From: Geomonas oryzae
GTDB lineage: Bacteria > Desulfobacterota > Desulfuromonadia > Geobacterales > Geobacteraceae
NCBI RefSeq assembly: GCF_004117875.1
Contig: NZ_RAHW01000009.1
Span: 62,001-126,000 of the forward strand
Direction: 5' to 3'
Length of the DNA stretch: 64,000 bases
Within the stretch, counting starts at the first letter, position 1, and each line of letters starts with the position of its first letter. The translations under genes were made by a program, and so were the position numbers. Under the pieces are notes generated by a model. The model was not told the DNA's origin. It was given only the letters and a program-made list of their open reading frames with translations, and made no database searches. Shown here one piece after another: positions 37,827-43,900 of the stretch.

Positions 37827-37881
37827 CGGGCCGACCTTGACCTGCCTGGTTTTTCGGGCAGGTCCAAGGGCGTGGTTGATG
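37821..37881 (-). other. attC-like site (61 bp)
   Basis: CATCAAC (37875-37881) and GTTGGCC (37821-37827) flank a 61-bp site whose arms ACCTGCCC / GGCAGGT pair around AAAAACC. Confidence 0.75.
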
Positions 37882-37883
37882 CT

Positions 37884-38495
37884 CTAGTTCGTCTGCGTCT
37901 TAGACACCTGAAGAACGTCCAGAATTCCGGAACGGAAAGCTCCCCTGATAAAGATAACGATATCCCAGTAGAGATTGTCTGGAAGGCCAGGGTATGATTT
38001 TATCAATTTTGTTCGCTCGGTCTCTGTCATCGACTCGCGCCTTTCAAACGCCTTCTGATAGAATAAACCTTCCAGCTCAATATCACTGCCAACGACTTCT
38101 TTATATTTCTTAAGTGTCATACCTAGTTTAAGCCCGCTCGACATCTTTACACTGGCACAATCGTCAATAGCAACTTGGGAACAAACTGATGATCCATCCT
38201 TGCTTCTGCTGAGCGTGAAACCTATCAGATCATGCTCCGGTCCACCAAGTTCGTCAGACCAAAACTCAACTTGCGTCCGGCACTTTGGTGAATAGTAACA
38301 AATCGCCGCCTTATATTCTCCGGCCTCACCTGTCTCAACTATTTGTGCTTGCCCAAGTTTCATTTGAACATCAGCTAATGTGAAGTTCTGAGCAATGCGA
38401 ATTCCGAGAACTTCTGTAAAATCTTCTCCATTCGAAGCAAAAGTCGACGTCGGAATAAGAATCAACAATAGAATTATGAGTCGAATTATTTTCAT
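37884..38495 (-). CDS. cassette ORF: secreted protein of unknown function
   Basis: 203 residues with a signal peptide (MKIIRLIILLLILIPTSTFA). The mature part is mixed alpha/beta with five Cys-like positions (ICYYSPKC, VCSQVAIDDC) and SGLKLGMTLKKYKEVVG, which resembles SmpA/OmlA-like 'LGMSxxEV' motifs in outer-membrane small proteins; that similarity is only suggestive. The ATG lies 11 bp beyond the attC core GTTGAGA. Confidence 0.7.
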   Translation of the reverse strand: MKIIRLIILLLILIPTSTFASNGEDFTEVLGIRIAQNFTLADVQMKLGQAQIVETGEAGEYKAAICYYSPKCRTQVEFWSDELGGPEHDLIGFTLSRSKDGSSVCSQVAIDDCASVKMSSGLKLGMTLKKYKEVVGSDIELEGLFYQKAFERRESMTETERTKLIKSYPGLPDNLYWDIVIFIRGAFRSGILDVLQVSKTQTN

Positions 38496-38505
38496 TTATT
38501 TATTG

Positions 38506-38567
38506 TCTCAACGCCGCTGGCGCTGACCTGACGGTTTTTTCGGTCAGGTCTAGCGGCCTTGTTATAC
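38506..38567 (-). other. attC-like site (62 bp)
   Basis: GTATAAC (38561-38567) and GTTGAGA (38506-38512) bracket a stem built from GACCTGACCG / CGGTCAGGTC with an AAAAA-rich loop. GTATAAC is the exact reverse complement of the core GTTATAC that opens the same cassette at 38957. Confidence 0.8.
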
Positions 38568-38572
38568 GTCTC

Positions 38573-38947
38573 TTAAAAATCCACCGAAGACCTATATTCT
38601 TGGCCTCTATCATCAATGGCAACCGACTCCACAGGGAGTTGGTGGTTTTGTTTTCTATAAATTTCTGTTCGCAATTCGCTGATACAGGCCAGTTCAATGT
38701 CATGACTGACAGCAAGCTCAGGCAACCATTCCAGGTATCTTTCAATTGAGGTGATAACCGACTGCGGAAAGCCATATTCCGATGAACTTTTACTTGGAAT
38801 CCACGTAATCACGAGGCGCTCATCGCTGAGGCTACGAGCAACTTCCTTTAGATACTCGATAACAACACAGTCATCTACTCTATTCTCCCAGCTTACGAAC
38901 GAGTGGGTAAAGTTATGTGACAATGATTTGATGTTTTTGTACTTCAT
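38573..38947 (-). CDS. cassette ORF: soluble protein of unknown function
   Basis: 124 residues, no signal or membrane segment, acidic (for example VDDCVVIEYLKEVARSLSDE, ERYLEWLPELA). The ATG lies 10 bp after the attC core at 38957-38963 and the stop 6 bp before the next site, so the ORF fills the cassette. No recognised family. Confidence 0.7.
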   Translation of the reverse strand: MKYKNIKSLSHNFTHSFVSWENRVDDCVVIEYLKEVARSLSDERLVITWIPSKSSSEYGFPQSVITSIERYLEWLPELAVSHDIELACISELRTEIYRKQNHQLPVESVAIDDRGQEYRSSVDF

Positions 38948-38956
38948 CCTTTTTCC

Positions 38957-39018
38957 GTATAACGGGCGGTGAGATCACCTGACCGGTTTGCGGGTCAGGT
39001 GTATCTTCTTGGTTGGGA
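38957..39018 (-). other. attC-like site (62 bp)
   Basis: TCCCAAC (39012-39018) and GTTATAC (38957-38963), with CACCTGACC / GGTCAGGTG pairing inside. Confidence 0.75.
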
Positions 39019-39097
39019 CACCTTCGCGTCCACGGGTTATAAGTTTATCAAGGCTGTCATCATAGCCGCCCCCAAATATCCAACCGGCAAGGCATCC

Positions 39098-39559
39098 TCA
39101 GTCACATTGATTTTTAAGGGATTTTACGTAAGGATGAGTGATTGGTAAAATACCGGGTATCAAGTTCTCATCTACAACATATCCACAGACGCTTCTGTCA
39201 TTTTTAGAAAAGATGACTAGCGCAAGTTTTCGGTTGGTTTTACAAGCCAGGCGGTAGCGAATAATGTTTACTTTTTGTCCTGCAGACGTGGAAATGTCGT
39301 AGCCACCTTTGTTGCATGCTTCCTTTGTAAGCCCCCACATCGGTCCAACAAGCTGCTTTGGTAGCCTCGAAACTGTTACACTTGGTAAGCCACTCACTTG
39401 TAAATCATGTGCCTTGATAACATCAGCGCCGAGAGGATCTAAAGCAAAAACAGTTGAGGGGACGCAACTGGCAGCCAATGAACTCACCAGCAACACGCTT
39501 TTCAGCGGCAGGCGAAATCTGCTCCTCCTGCACGCTTTCAAAGGATTTCCTTGTGGCAT
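39098..39559 (-). CDS. cassette ORF: secreted protein, paralogue of 40710-41123 product
   Basis: 153 residues starting at the ATG at 39559 (TAGGAGCATAATT site) with a signal peptide (LKSVLLVSSLAASCVPSTVFA). The mature domain shares spaced motifs with the lipoprotein at 40710-41123: WGLTKEAC versus WGLKEILC, then VNIIRYRL versus ISMIQYHL, VCGYV versus VCGYL, and a PGILP/PGLLG ending. No known family recognised. Between its stop and the attC-like site (39019-39097) about 80 bp are empty. Confidence 0.72.
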   Translation of the reverse strand: MPQGNPLKACRRSRFRLPLKSVLLVSSLAASCVPSTVFALDPLGADVIKAHDLQVSGLPSVTVSRLPKQLVGPMWGLTKEACNKGGYDISTSAGQKVNIIRYRLACKTNRKLALVIFSKNDRSVCGYVVDENLIPGILPITHPYVKSLKNQCD

Positions 39560-39572
39560 AATTATGCTCCTA

Positions 39573-39674
39573 GTACATCGCTTCTTAGGGTGAGCGGCGG
39601 AGCGGCCCTTCGTCAATCTGCTTTCACCGACTTTTGCCTACCCGCGGAGTCTGACTCTACCCGAATGGTTGGGC
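39573..39674 (-). other. attC-like site (102 bp, degenerate core)
   Basis: GCCCAAC (39668-39674) opens; the closing core reads GATGTAC (39573-39579), not GTTxxxx. Shares the GGGTGAGCGGCGGAGCGGC block with the sites at 40274 and 42094. Confidence 0.6.
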
Positions 39675-39692
39675 TGTTGCGCTGTCCCTTTG

Positions 39693-39923
39693 TCACTTCA
39701 TCTGTGAAATTATCGATTTTGCCTCTTCTACACATTTTCTCAAAAGAGCGTCCGGGTCGACTCCTGTTGCAGATACTACTCTTCCCCAGGCATCAACTCC
39801 CTCGGCTTCATACATTCCTGCCGACTTTTCTTCGCAGCGGAAGTACCAGCCTTCCACCAAATTCATAAGCGCTTGAGATTGTTGAAGTTGAGTCTCACTC
39901 CTTTGCTGTATTCCCTTCTTCAA
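39693..39923 (-). CDS. cassette ORF: small soluble protein
   Basis: 76 residues from a TTG at 39923 with AGGAAA just before; the next Met would leave 57 residues. No membrane segment. YFRCEEKSAGMYEAEGVDAWGRVVSATG suggests an alpha/beta fold. It fills the cassette between attC-like sites 39934-39995 and 39573-39674. Unknown function. Confidence 0.55.
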   Translation of the reverse strand: MKKGIQQRSETQLQQSQALMNLVEGWYFRCEEKSAGMYEAEGVDAWGRVVSATGVDPDALLRKCVEEAKSIISQMK

Positions 39924-39933
39924 ATTTCCTCAC

Positions 39934-39995
39934 GGCCAACGGGGTCGGCCTTAATCGGCGGCGTTAGCCGTCTGCGTCTAAGGACGTGGTTGGGC
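39934..39995 (-). other. attC-like site (62 bp)
   Basis: GCCCAAC (39989-39995) and GTTGGCC (39934-39940). Shares CCACGTCCTTxGACGC with the site at 41701-41762. Confidence 0.85.
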
Positions 39996-40081
39996 ATCGC
40001 CGTTTCTAAGTAAGCTTGTCCCCACCGCCCGCAGGTTTGATCCCTTGTGTGCTTTCTGTCAGTGAGTGCTGAGCATAGTAA

Positions 40082-40267
40082 TCAATTATTGATGTAGATC
40101 ATGATCGCAGCGATCACTGCAAATATAAGGACAGCAATAAAGCTACTCATAAGCTCTTTTTTGAGCGGATTTTGCCGACCACCTAGCACCCACATCCTCA
40201 GGGCAAATGCCACGAATAAAATCCCAAGTGCGGTAGAAATTATAAGAACTTTTCTTGTTAAATCCAT
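40082..40267 (-). CDS. cassette ORF: small two-helix membrane protein
   Basis: 61 residues with two hydrophobic helices (VLIISTALGILFVAFAL and FIAVLIFAVIAAIMIYI) joined by a basic loop. The ATG at 40267 lies 7 bp from the attC core GTTGGTA and has no clear ribosome site. Unknown function. Confidence 0.6.
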   Translation of the reverse strand: MDLTRKVLIISTALGILFVAFALRMWVLGGRQNPLKKELMSSFIAVLIFAVIAAIMIYINN

Positions 40268-40273
40268 TTTATC

Positions 40274-40371
40274 TACCAACGGGCTGGCGGGTGAGCGGCG
40301 GAGCGGCTTCGCTTTCACCAGCTGCTCCCCCCTCTCGAAAACCCGCGACCGGTCCACCCACTTTGTTGGGG
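40274..40371 (-). other. attC-like site (98 bp)
   Basis: CCCCAAC (40365-40371) and GTTGGTA (40274-40280), long class with the GGGTGAGCGGCGGAGCGGC block. Confidence 0.8.
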
Positions 40372-40379
40372 TGCTGTTT

Positions 40380-40665
40380 TCAAATCTCTCTCACGTCCAA
40401 GACTGCCCACAGTTTCTTGCCTTGGGTCATTACATGCTGAACAGTTGCCAAAAATACAAGCAGGTATTCACCAAAAGAATATCGCCCAGAGACCTGTCGA
40501 GCCGCCGAAGAAGCAATAAACTCCTTTTGTGTCAGTCGGATCTTTTCTGCTCTTGAAGCCAGAGATCGTGGGATAGACCCAGTATGCATTCTTGTACCGG
40601 AAGCAGTGGTAAGAGACCTTAGCACTCCATCCCGTAATAAGTAGTAGGCAGATTCCTGATTCCAT
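40380..40665 (-). pseudogene. cassette ORF broken by a one-base frameshift
   Basis: Reading starts at the ATG at 40665 (AGAGAAAAGG upstream) and runs through ISGFKSRKDPTDTKGVYCFF to a stop at about 40468. If one T of the TTTT run near 40471 is removed, the frame continues as GEYLLVFLATVQHVMTQGKK to a stop at 40380, giving about 94 residues. Both halves look like protein. Either a real mutation or a sequencing slip. Confidence 0.5.
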
Positions 40666-40709
40666 CCTTTTCTCTTAAGCGTGTACCCGGTTCCGGTGTA
40701 AGTTATTCT

Positions 40710-41123
40710 TTATAAATTCAGTCTATTTAGCCCTAGCAACCCGGGGACTTGCGCACTGTCCCTCAGCGAGAGATATCCGCAGACGGTGGTTTCGCCGCTG
40801 GCCAGGACTATAAGGTCAAGAGGTTGCCCCCAGTACAAATCAGAAAGGTGGTACTGAATCATGGAGATTTCTTGTCCAGAAAATTCGATCAGAGAGAAGC
40901 CAGCCTCTTGACACAATATTTCTTTAAGCCCCCAGTTAGCATCATTAATTTGCTGCGGCAATGTGACACTATATTTAGTTGGTCCACCTACAACGCTCAA
41001 ATTGTATTTCGCTACTATATCGTAGCCAACAGGTAACGCATCCAGCGAATCACTGCCACACCCTCCAAACATAAACATGAAGTAAAAAAATAACAACAGC
41101 ATAAAATGCCTCGGAGCTCCCAT
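40710..41123 (-). CDS. cassette ORF: lipoprotein, paralogue of 39098-39559 product
   Basis: 137 residues with lipoprotein signal (LLLFFYFMFMFGGC lipobox). The mature domain shares WGL-x-E-x-x-C, I-x-Y, VCGY and PGLLG motifs with the secreted protein at 39098-39559. The ATG at 41123 follows GGAGAATGT. It lies in one cassette with the 43-aa lipoprotein upstream and the frameshifted ORF downstream. Family not recognised. Confidence 0.7.
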   Translation of the reverse strand: MGAPRHFMLLLFFYFMFMFGGCGSDSLDALPVGYDIVAKYNLSVVGGPTKYSVTLPQQINDANWGLKEILCQEAGFSLIEFSGQEISMIQYHLSDLYWGQPLDLIVLASGETTVCGYLSLRDSAQVPGLLGLNRLNL

Positions 41124-41135
41124 ACATTCTCCATC

Positions 41136-41267
41136 TTAATCGATTATTTTCCCTTCAACACTTTGCCACCTTTTAAATAGAATCCGTATGTTACTTTCAC
41201 TTCCGCAACCAGTAATAATCACTATGAACGTCATGATGGCGATCGGGTTAATTATATTTTTATCCAA
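41136..41267 (-). CDS. cassette ORF: 43-aa small lipoprotein with TTG start
   Basis: Starts at TTG (41265-41267) behind a strong AAGGAGAAGCA site and encodes 43 residues: a short basic start, hydrophobic IMTFIVIITGC with a plausible lipobox, and a basic tail (FKRWQSVEGKIID). It ends 12 bp before the next ORF. Only 13 bp separate the start from the short core site at 41280. Confidence 0.5.
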   Translation of the reverse strand: MDKNIINPIAIMTFIVIITGCGSESNIRILFKRWQSVEGKIID

Positions 41268-41279
41268 TGCTTCTCCTTA

Positions 41280-41298
41280 TTCCAACTACTTGTTGTAT
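41280..41298 (-). other. collapsed attC-like junction (19 bp)
   Basis: ATACAAC (41292-41298), AAGTA, GTTGGAA (41280-41286): both core boxes with almost no stem between them. ATACAAC is complementary to the core GTTGTAT that opens this cassette at 41701, so the cassette boundary is genuine but the site has lost its hairpin. The string AAGTAGTTGG recurs at the array start (42685). Confidence 0.5.
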
Positions 41299-41300
41299 GC

Positions 41301-41687
41301 TCACCTCGGCAGTAGGTACTGAAAATCTGCTTCCGTTATGTCTTTCACATATTGTTGCCACTGGCCATCTTGGCTTTGGAAGTTGAGAATTGCTCGCCGG
41401 GGGTGGAAATTGAGTGTAAATTTCTTTCCGCGGACTTGAACATCAGGCACAAACGTCACCGGTGACCGTTCCCACCCTTTTTCATTCTCTTCCATCCACC
41501 TCTTGAGCTGCGAGTAGGTTTCTTCGCCTTTTCTGATTTCTTTCTTTCCTTTGCTTTTTCCATTTGTTTCGTGGGTTTCGATTGTCAGGGGTTCTTGTGA
41601 CTCCAGAAGCCACTTCGAGTCGATCTTGCAGGCGGCCAGAATGGTGGTGAGGATTAAGATAAATATGTATCGCGTTAGGTTATTCAT
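41301..41687 (-). CDS. cassette ORF: lipoprotein of unknown function
   Basis: 128 residues from the ATG at 41687 (AAAGAAG before it); an in-frame ATG at 41702 overlaps the attC core and would add five residues. Signal ends at LAAC. The mature part is rich in Lys/Glu (KSKGKKEIRKGEET) and then beta-like (KKFTLNFHPRRAILNF). No known family. Confidence 0.65.
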   Translation of the reverse strand: MNNLTRYIFILILTTILAACKIDSKWLLESQEPLTIETHETNGKSKGKKEIRKGEETYSQLKRWMEENEKGWERSPVTFVPDVQVRGKKFTLNFHPRRAILNFQSQDGQWQQYVKDITEADFQYLLPR

Positions 41688-41700
41688 GTCTTCTTTCGTC

Positions 41701-41762
41701 ATACAACGGGGGCGTTCTTGACCGGCGGCGCTAGCCGTCCGCGTCCAAGGACGTGGTTGGAA
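41701..41762 (-). other. attC-like site (62 bp)
   Basis: TTCCAAC (41756-41762) and GTTGTAT (41701-41707). Stem arms GGACGCGGACGGC / GCCGCCGG-type. About 100 bp without an ORF (41763-41862) follow upstream. Confidence 0.85.
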
Positions 41763-41862
41763 GCACGGCTATCCGCTTCATGCCAGGCCCTGTATCCCTA
41801 GTCTATTCACACCAGCCATCACAGAATAAAAGCCGTCCATAGCTGGTGCCTACCCAGATGAA

Positions 41863-42081
41863 TTATTTATAAATCCTTTTCGCAATTCCGAAATAACCAA
41901 TACAGGCTAGGGCAAAAGACATAATGAAAACCTGAAGTTTGTTCTGTAATCCAAGGGTTAACCCGAGAGTGACGATACCAATCATTCCCAAGATAAGAGT
42001 AGCCCCTACCCTTTTGGCTTCGAGCTTGGAGATGGTTGCCCCTCCGAAAATCACCTTGTAGTCGTCGTTATCTTTATTCAT
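41863..42081 (-). CDS. cassette ORF: small membrane protein
   Basis: 72 residues from the ATG at 42081. A charged start (MNKDNDDYKVIFGG) is followed by two hydrophobic helices (GATLILGMIGIVTLGLTLGL and FIMSFALACIGYFGI). A longer read through the attC core (start 42129) is not favoured. Unknown function. Confidence 0.65.
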   Translation of the reverse strand: MNKDNDDYKVIFGGATISKLEAKRVGATLILGMIGIVTLGLTLGLQNKLQVFIMSFALACIGYFGIAKRIYK

Positions 42082-42093
42082 GTTTTGGTACTC

Positions 42094-42196
42094 GTCCAAC
42101 GCCTGTAGGGTGAGCGGCGCAGCGGCCACACACTTACCTGCTTTTACCCGACGACAACCACTCCGCGGAGACCTGCTCCACCCGGCTTGTTGGGAC
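42094..42196 (-). other. attC-like site (103 bp)
   Basis: TCCCAAC (about 42189-42195) and GTTGGAC (42094-42100), long class; contains CTCCGCGGAG and the GGGTGAGCGGC block seen in two other sites. Confidence 0.8.
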
Positions 42197-42218
42197 TGCC
42201 TGAAGTGCCTTGCTGAAT

Positions 42219-42665
42219 TTAATATTTTAATACTTCCGGTTCATTCACGATCCCGTCCATTGTCACCAAGACGTTCATTGACTCAGGGATCTTGCAACCA
42301 TCAGGCATACGCATGCATATAATGATGTAGCACCACTTATTTTTCATGTATTTAGGGAAGACGAATTGCTCAAGTTTTATTTCAGTTATCACGTAATCAA
42401 TAAACTCTGGATTCTTCTTTTTTATATGGTCACGGGCTATTTCTACCGCTCTTTTGAGCGTAAGCGGAGGTGCTCCCTCTTCTGGCGACCAGCTTGGCGT
42501 TTTTTCGATGTCGGTCACAGCTAACCTGTTTTGGTACAGTTGGCCTGGACCTTTACTCCACATATTGAAGTCTATGAAATCGCTCGCTTGGAGGGTAACC
42601 GGAAAGAGCGCCCATAGCTGAAATATGGTGATTAAGACGATGTACTTGTGCAGTATTTGCTTCAT
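42219..42665 (-). CDS. cassette ORF: secreted protein, first cassette of the array
   Basis: 148 residues from the ATG at 42665 (GAAGGAAACATCA site); a longer frame to 42737 starts inside the palindrome and is not used. Signal peptide ends near LQASDF. The mature part contains LTLKRAVEIARDHIKKKNP and a WCYIIICMRMPDGCK hairpin, an arrangement seen in small alpha/beta PepSY-like proteins, but identity is not claimed. Confidence 0.68.
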   Translation of the reverse strand: MKQILHKYIVLITIFQLWALFPVTLQASDFIDFNMWSKGPGQLYQNRLAVTDIEKTPSWSPEEGAPPLTLKRAVEIARDHIKKKNPEFIDYVITEIKLEQFVFPKYMKNKWCYIIICMRMPDGCKIPESMNVLVTMDGIVNEPEVLKY

Positions 42666-42684
42666 TGATGTTTCCTTCGATGTA

Positions 42685-42691
42685 CGCCAAC
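42685..42691 (-). other. first core site / possible attI remnant
   Basis: GTTGGCG (minus strand) opens the first cassette, preceded by CAATAAGTA. No attC partner box precedes it. The AAGTAGTTGG string is shared with 41280-41290, which may mark an attI-derived sequence. Confidence 0.35.
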
Positions 42692-42700
42692 TACTTATTG

Positions 42701-42726
42701 AGCGGTTCACGCGCGCGTGAACCGCT
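42701..42726. repeat. perfect 26-nt palindrome before the array
   Basis: AGCGGTTCAC-GCGCGC-GTGAACCGCT is self-complementary over all 26 bases. It sits 36 bp before the first cassette ORF start and could be an operator, a terminator-like hairpin or part of an attI/attC relic. Confidence 0.6.
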
Positions 42727-43082
42727 GATCCGCCCAAAACTGATGTTCTACAGGTCCTCTCAAGTCAGAAAAATCCAGGCCTACAAAAAATCAGAAGAAC
42801 AACATCATCTTCATAACCCACCGTATTAAAACATTTGTCCCTTGTGATAAATGTTCTATCCGGGTGGATGAGCGGTTTTCTGCTCAATAACCCGCGCCAT
42901 TCAATACTGCACCGAAGGTATAGCTTTTTTTAATTGTGGTCAATGGCAAAAATTTCATTCTAGTCGTTTGGTCGGGATGGGGGGAGGAGAGGGATAGGGG
43001 GGGGCGCGAGTGCCCACCGTTTTCACCAGCAACCAGGGTGGTGGCATTTGTGGTGAGCTCGAATAGGCAAGCTGGTTAATGA
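42727..43082 (-). other. array-proximal non-coding region
   Basis: About 355 bp between the palindrome and the right-end repeats. This is where an integrase gene and its attI would be expected; no ORF over 15 codons with a ribosome site is seen. Contains the promoter candidate at 42917-42943 and a G-rich tract (42976-43006). Confidence 0.5.
42917..42943 (-). promoter_or_regulatory. candidate promoter reading into the cassette array
   Basis: TTGACC (42938-42943), 15-bp A-rich spacer and TATACC (42917-42922) on the minus strand. Spacing is short. If used, it would serve as the array's common promoter (Pc-like). Confidence 0.3.
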
Positions 43083-43152
43083 AAAATGTAAGGACTTTAT
43101 TGTCTATGTAACGACTTAATTGTCGATGTAACAACTTAATTGTTTCTCGACA
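43083..43152 (-). repeat. right end with three tandem TnsB-like sites
   Basis: Three adjacent 20-bp units: 43086-43105, 43106-43125 and 43126-43145, each ATGTAA-x-xACTTxATTGTxx on the plus strand, then the terminal octamer ending ACA at 43152. The close packing mirrors the Tn7 right end. Confidence 0.8.
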
Positions 43153-43234
43153 GTCTCAGTTCAGTTCAGTCAGCTTGTCGTATCCCACCCTACCCGTCCC
43201 CCCCTCTTGCCTATACTGACCGAACTCGCTAGTT

Positions 43235-43685
43235 GCTACCACGTGTTTCGTCCTAGCCACCACGTGCTTCGTCCTAGCCACCACGTGCTTCGTCCTAGCC
43301 ACCGCACTCTTCGTCCTGGCCACCGCACTCTTCGTCCTAGCCACCGCACTCTTCGTCCTAGCTACCGCACTCTTCGTCATGGCCACCGCACTCTTCGTCA
43401 TGGCTACCGCACTTTTCGTCATGGCTACCGCACTTTTCGTCCAGGCTACCGCACTCTGCGTCCTGGCTACCGCGCTCTTCGTCATGGCTACCGCACTCTT
43501 CGTCATGGCTACCGCACTCTTCGTCATGGCTACCGCGCTCTTCGTCCTGGCTACCGCACTCTTCGTCCTGGCTACCGCACTCTTCGTCATGGCTACCGCG
43601 CTCTTCGTCCTGGCTACCGCGCTCTTCGTCCTGGGTGCCGCGCTCTTCGTCATGGCGACCGCACTTTTCGTCCTGGCTACCGCGT
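43235..43685. repeat. 21-bp minisatellite (about 21-22 copies)
   Basis: Unit CACTCTTCGTCATGGCTACC-G with variants CCTGG/CATGG/CCTAG and ACCGCA/ACCGCG. Because the period is a multiple of three and lacks stops, several frames on both strands are open (TKSAVAM on minus; LFVMATA and YRTLRHG on plus). No ribosome site precedes any of them, so it is annotated as a repeat, not a gene. It starts 77 bp beyond the mobile-element target duplication. Confidence 0.85.
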
Positions 43686-43846
43686 GTAAAGTGGACGTGT
43701 AAAGGATTGCGTGTAAATGGCCAGTCGGGAGGTGCTTCGTCTGGAAGGGATTTCAGGCAGGGTGTAAAAAAAGCAACACGATTAAGCGCCTTTTGGACCT
43801 GAAGATTTAAGGGGGGAGGAGTGTCCCAGAATTACACAGATAAAGA
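43686..43846. other. non-coding stretch
   Basis: Contains three GTGTAAA words (43684, 43713 and 43760 regions) after the minisatellite; no gene or hairpin recognised. Confidence 0.3.
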
Positions 43847-43871
43847 ATGGGGCGCCATGTCGGCGCCCCAT
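43847..43871 (-). terminator. Rho-independent terminator
   Basis: ATGGGGCGCC (43847-43856) pairs with GGCGCCCCAT (43862-43871), 5-nt loop, followed on the minus strand by TCTTTATCT. Serves the gene ending at 43901. Confidence 0.75.
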
Positions 43872-43900
43872 GGAGGGAGGGCTGTCAGCAATCAGCCCCG

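Larger units (their letters stand above)
37143..43152. mobile_element. transposase-less Tn7-superfamily-like element carrying an integron cassette array
   Basis: A 6,010-bp unit bounded by TGTCAGGA (37143-37150) and, on the opposite strand, TGTCGAGA (43145-43152). The flanking 5 bp are identical, GTCTC at 37138-37142 and 43153-43157. Both ends carry copies of a ~20-bp site of the form GACAATTAAGTCGTTACAT, in opposite orientation. The first 26 bp of the two ends match at 21 positions. A perfect 23-bp inverted repeat links 37273-37295 with 43083-43105. TGTN5-GACAATAAAGTC is the Tn7 end architecture, and 5-bp duplications are standard for TnsB/TniA transposases. No transposase, TniQ or integrase gene is inside, so it must have moved in trans or lost its genes. 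The interior is visibly AT-richer than its flanks. Confidence 0.85.

Noticed and set aside
42727-43082. Integron integrase or attI with adjacent intI
   Set aside because: No open frame of useful length on the strand where intI would lie.
43235-43685. CRISPR array
   Set aside because: Tandem units without unique spacers and no cas genes.
43156-43702. Repeat-coded ORFs on both strands over the minisatellite
   Set aside because: Open only because the 21-bp period is a multiple of three; no ribosome site and ends fall in the repeat.
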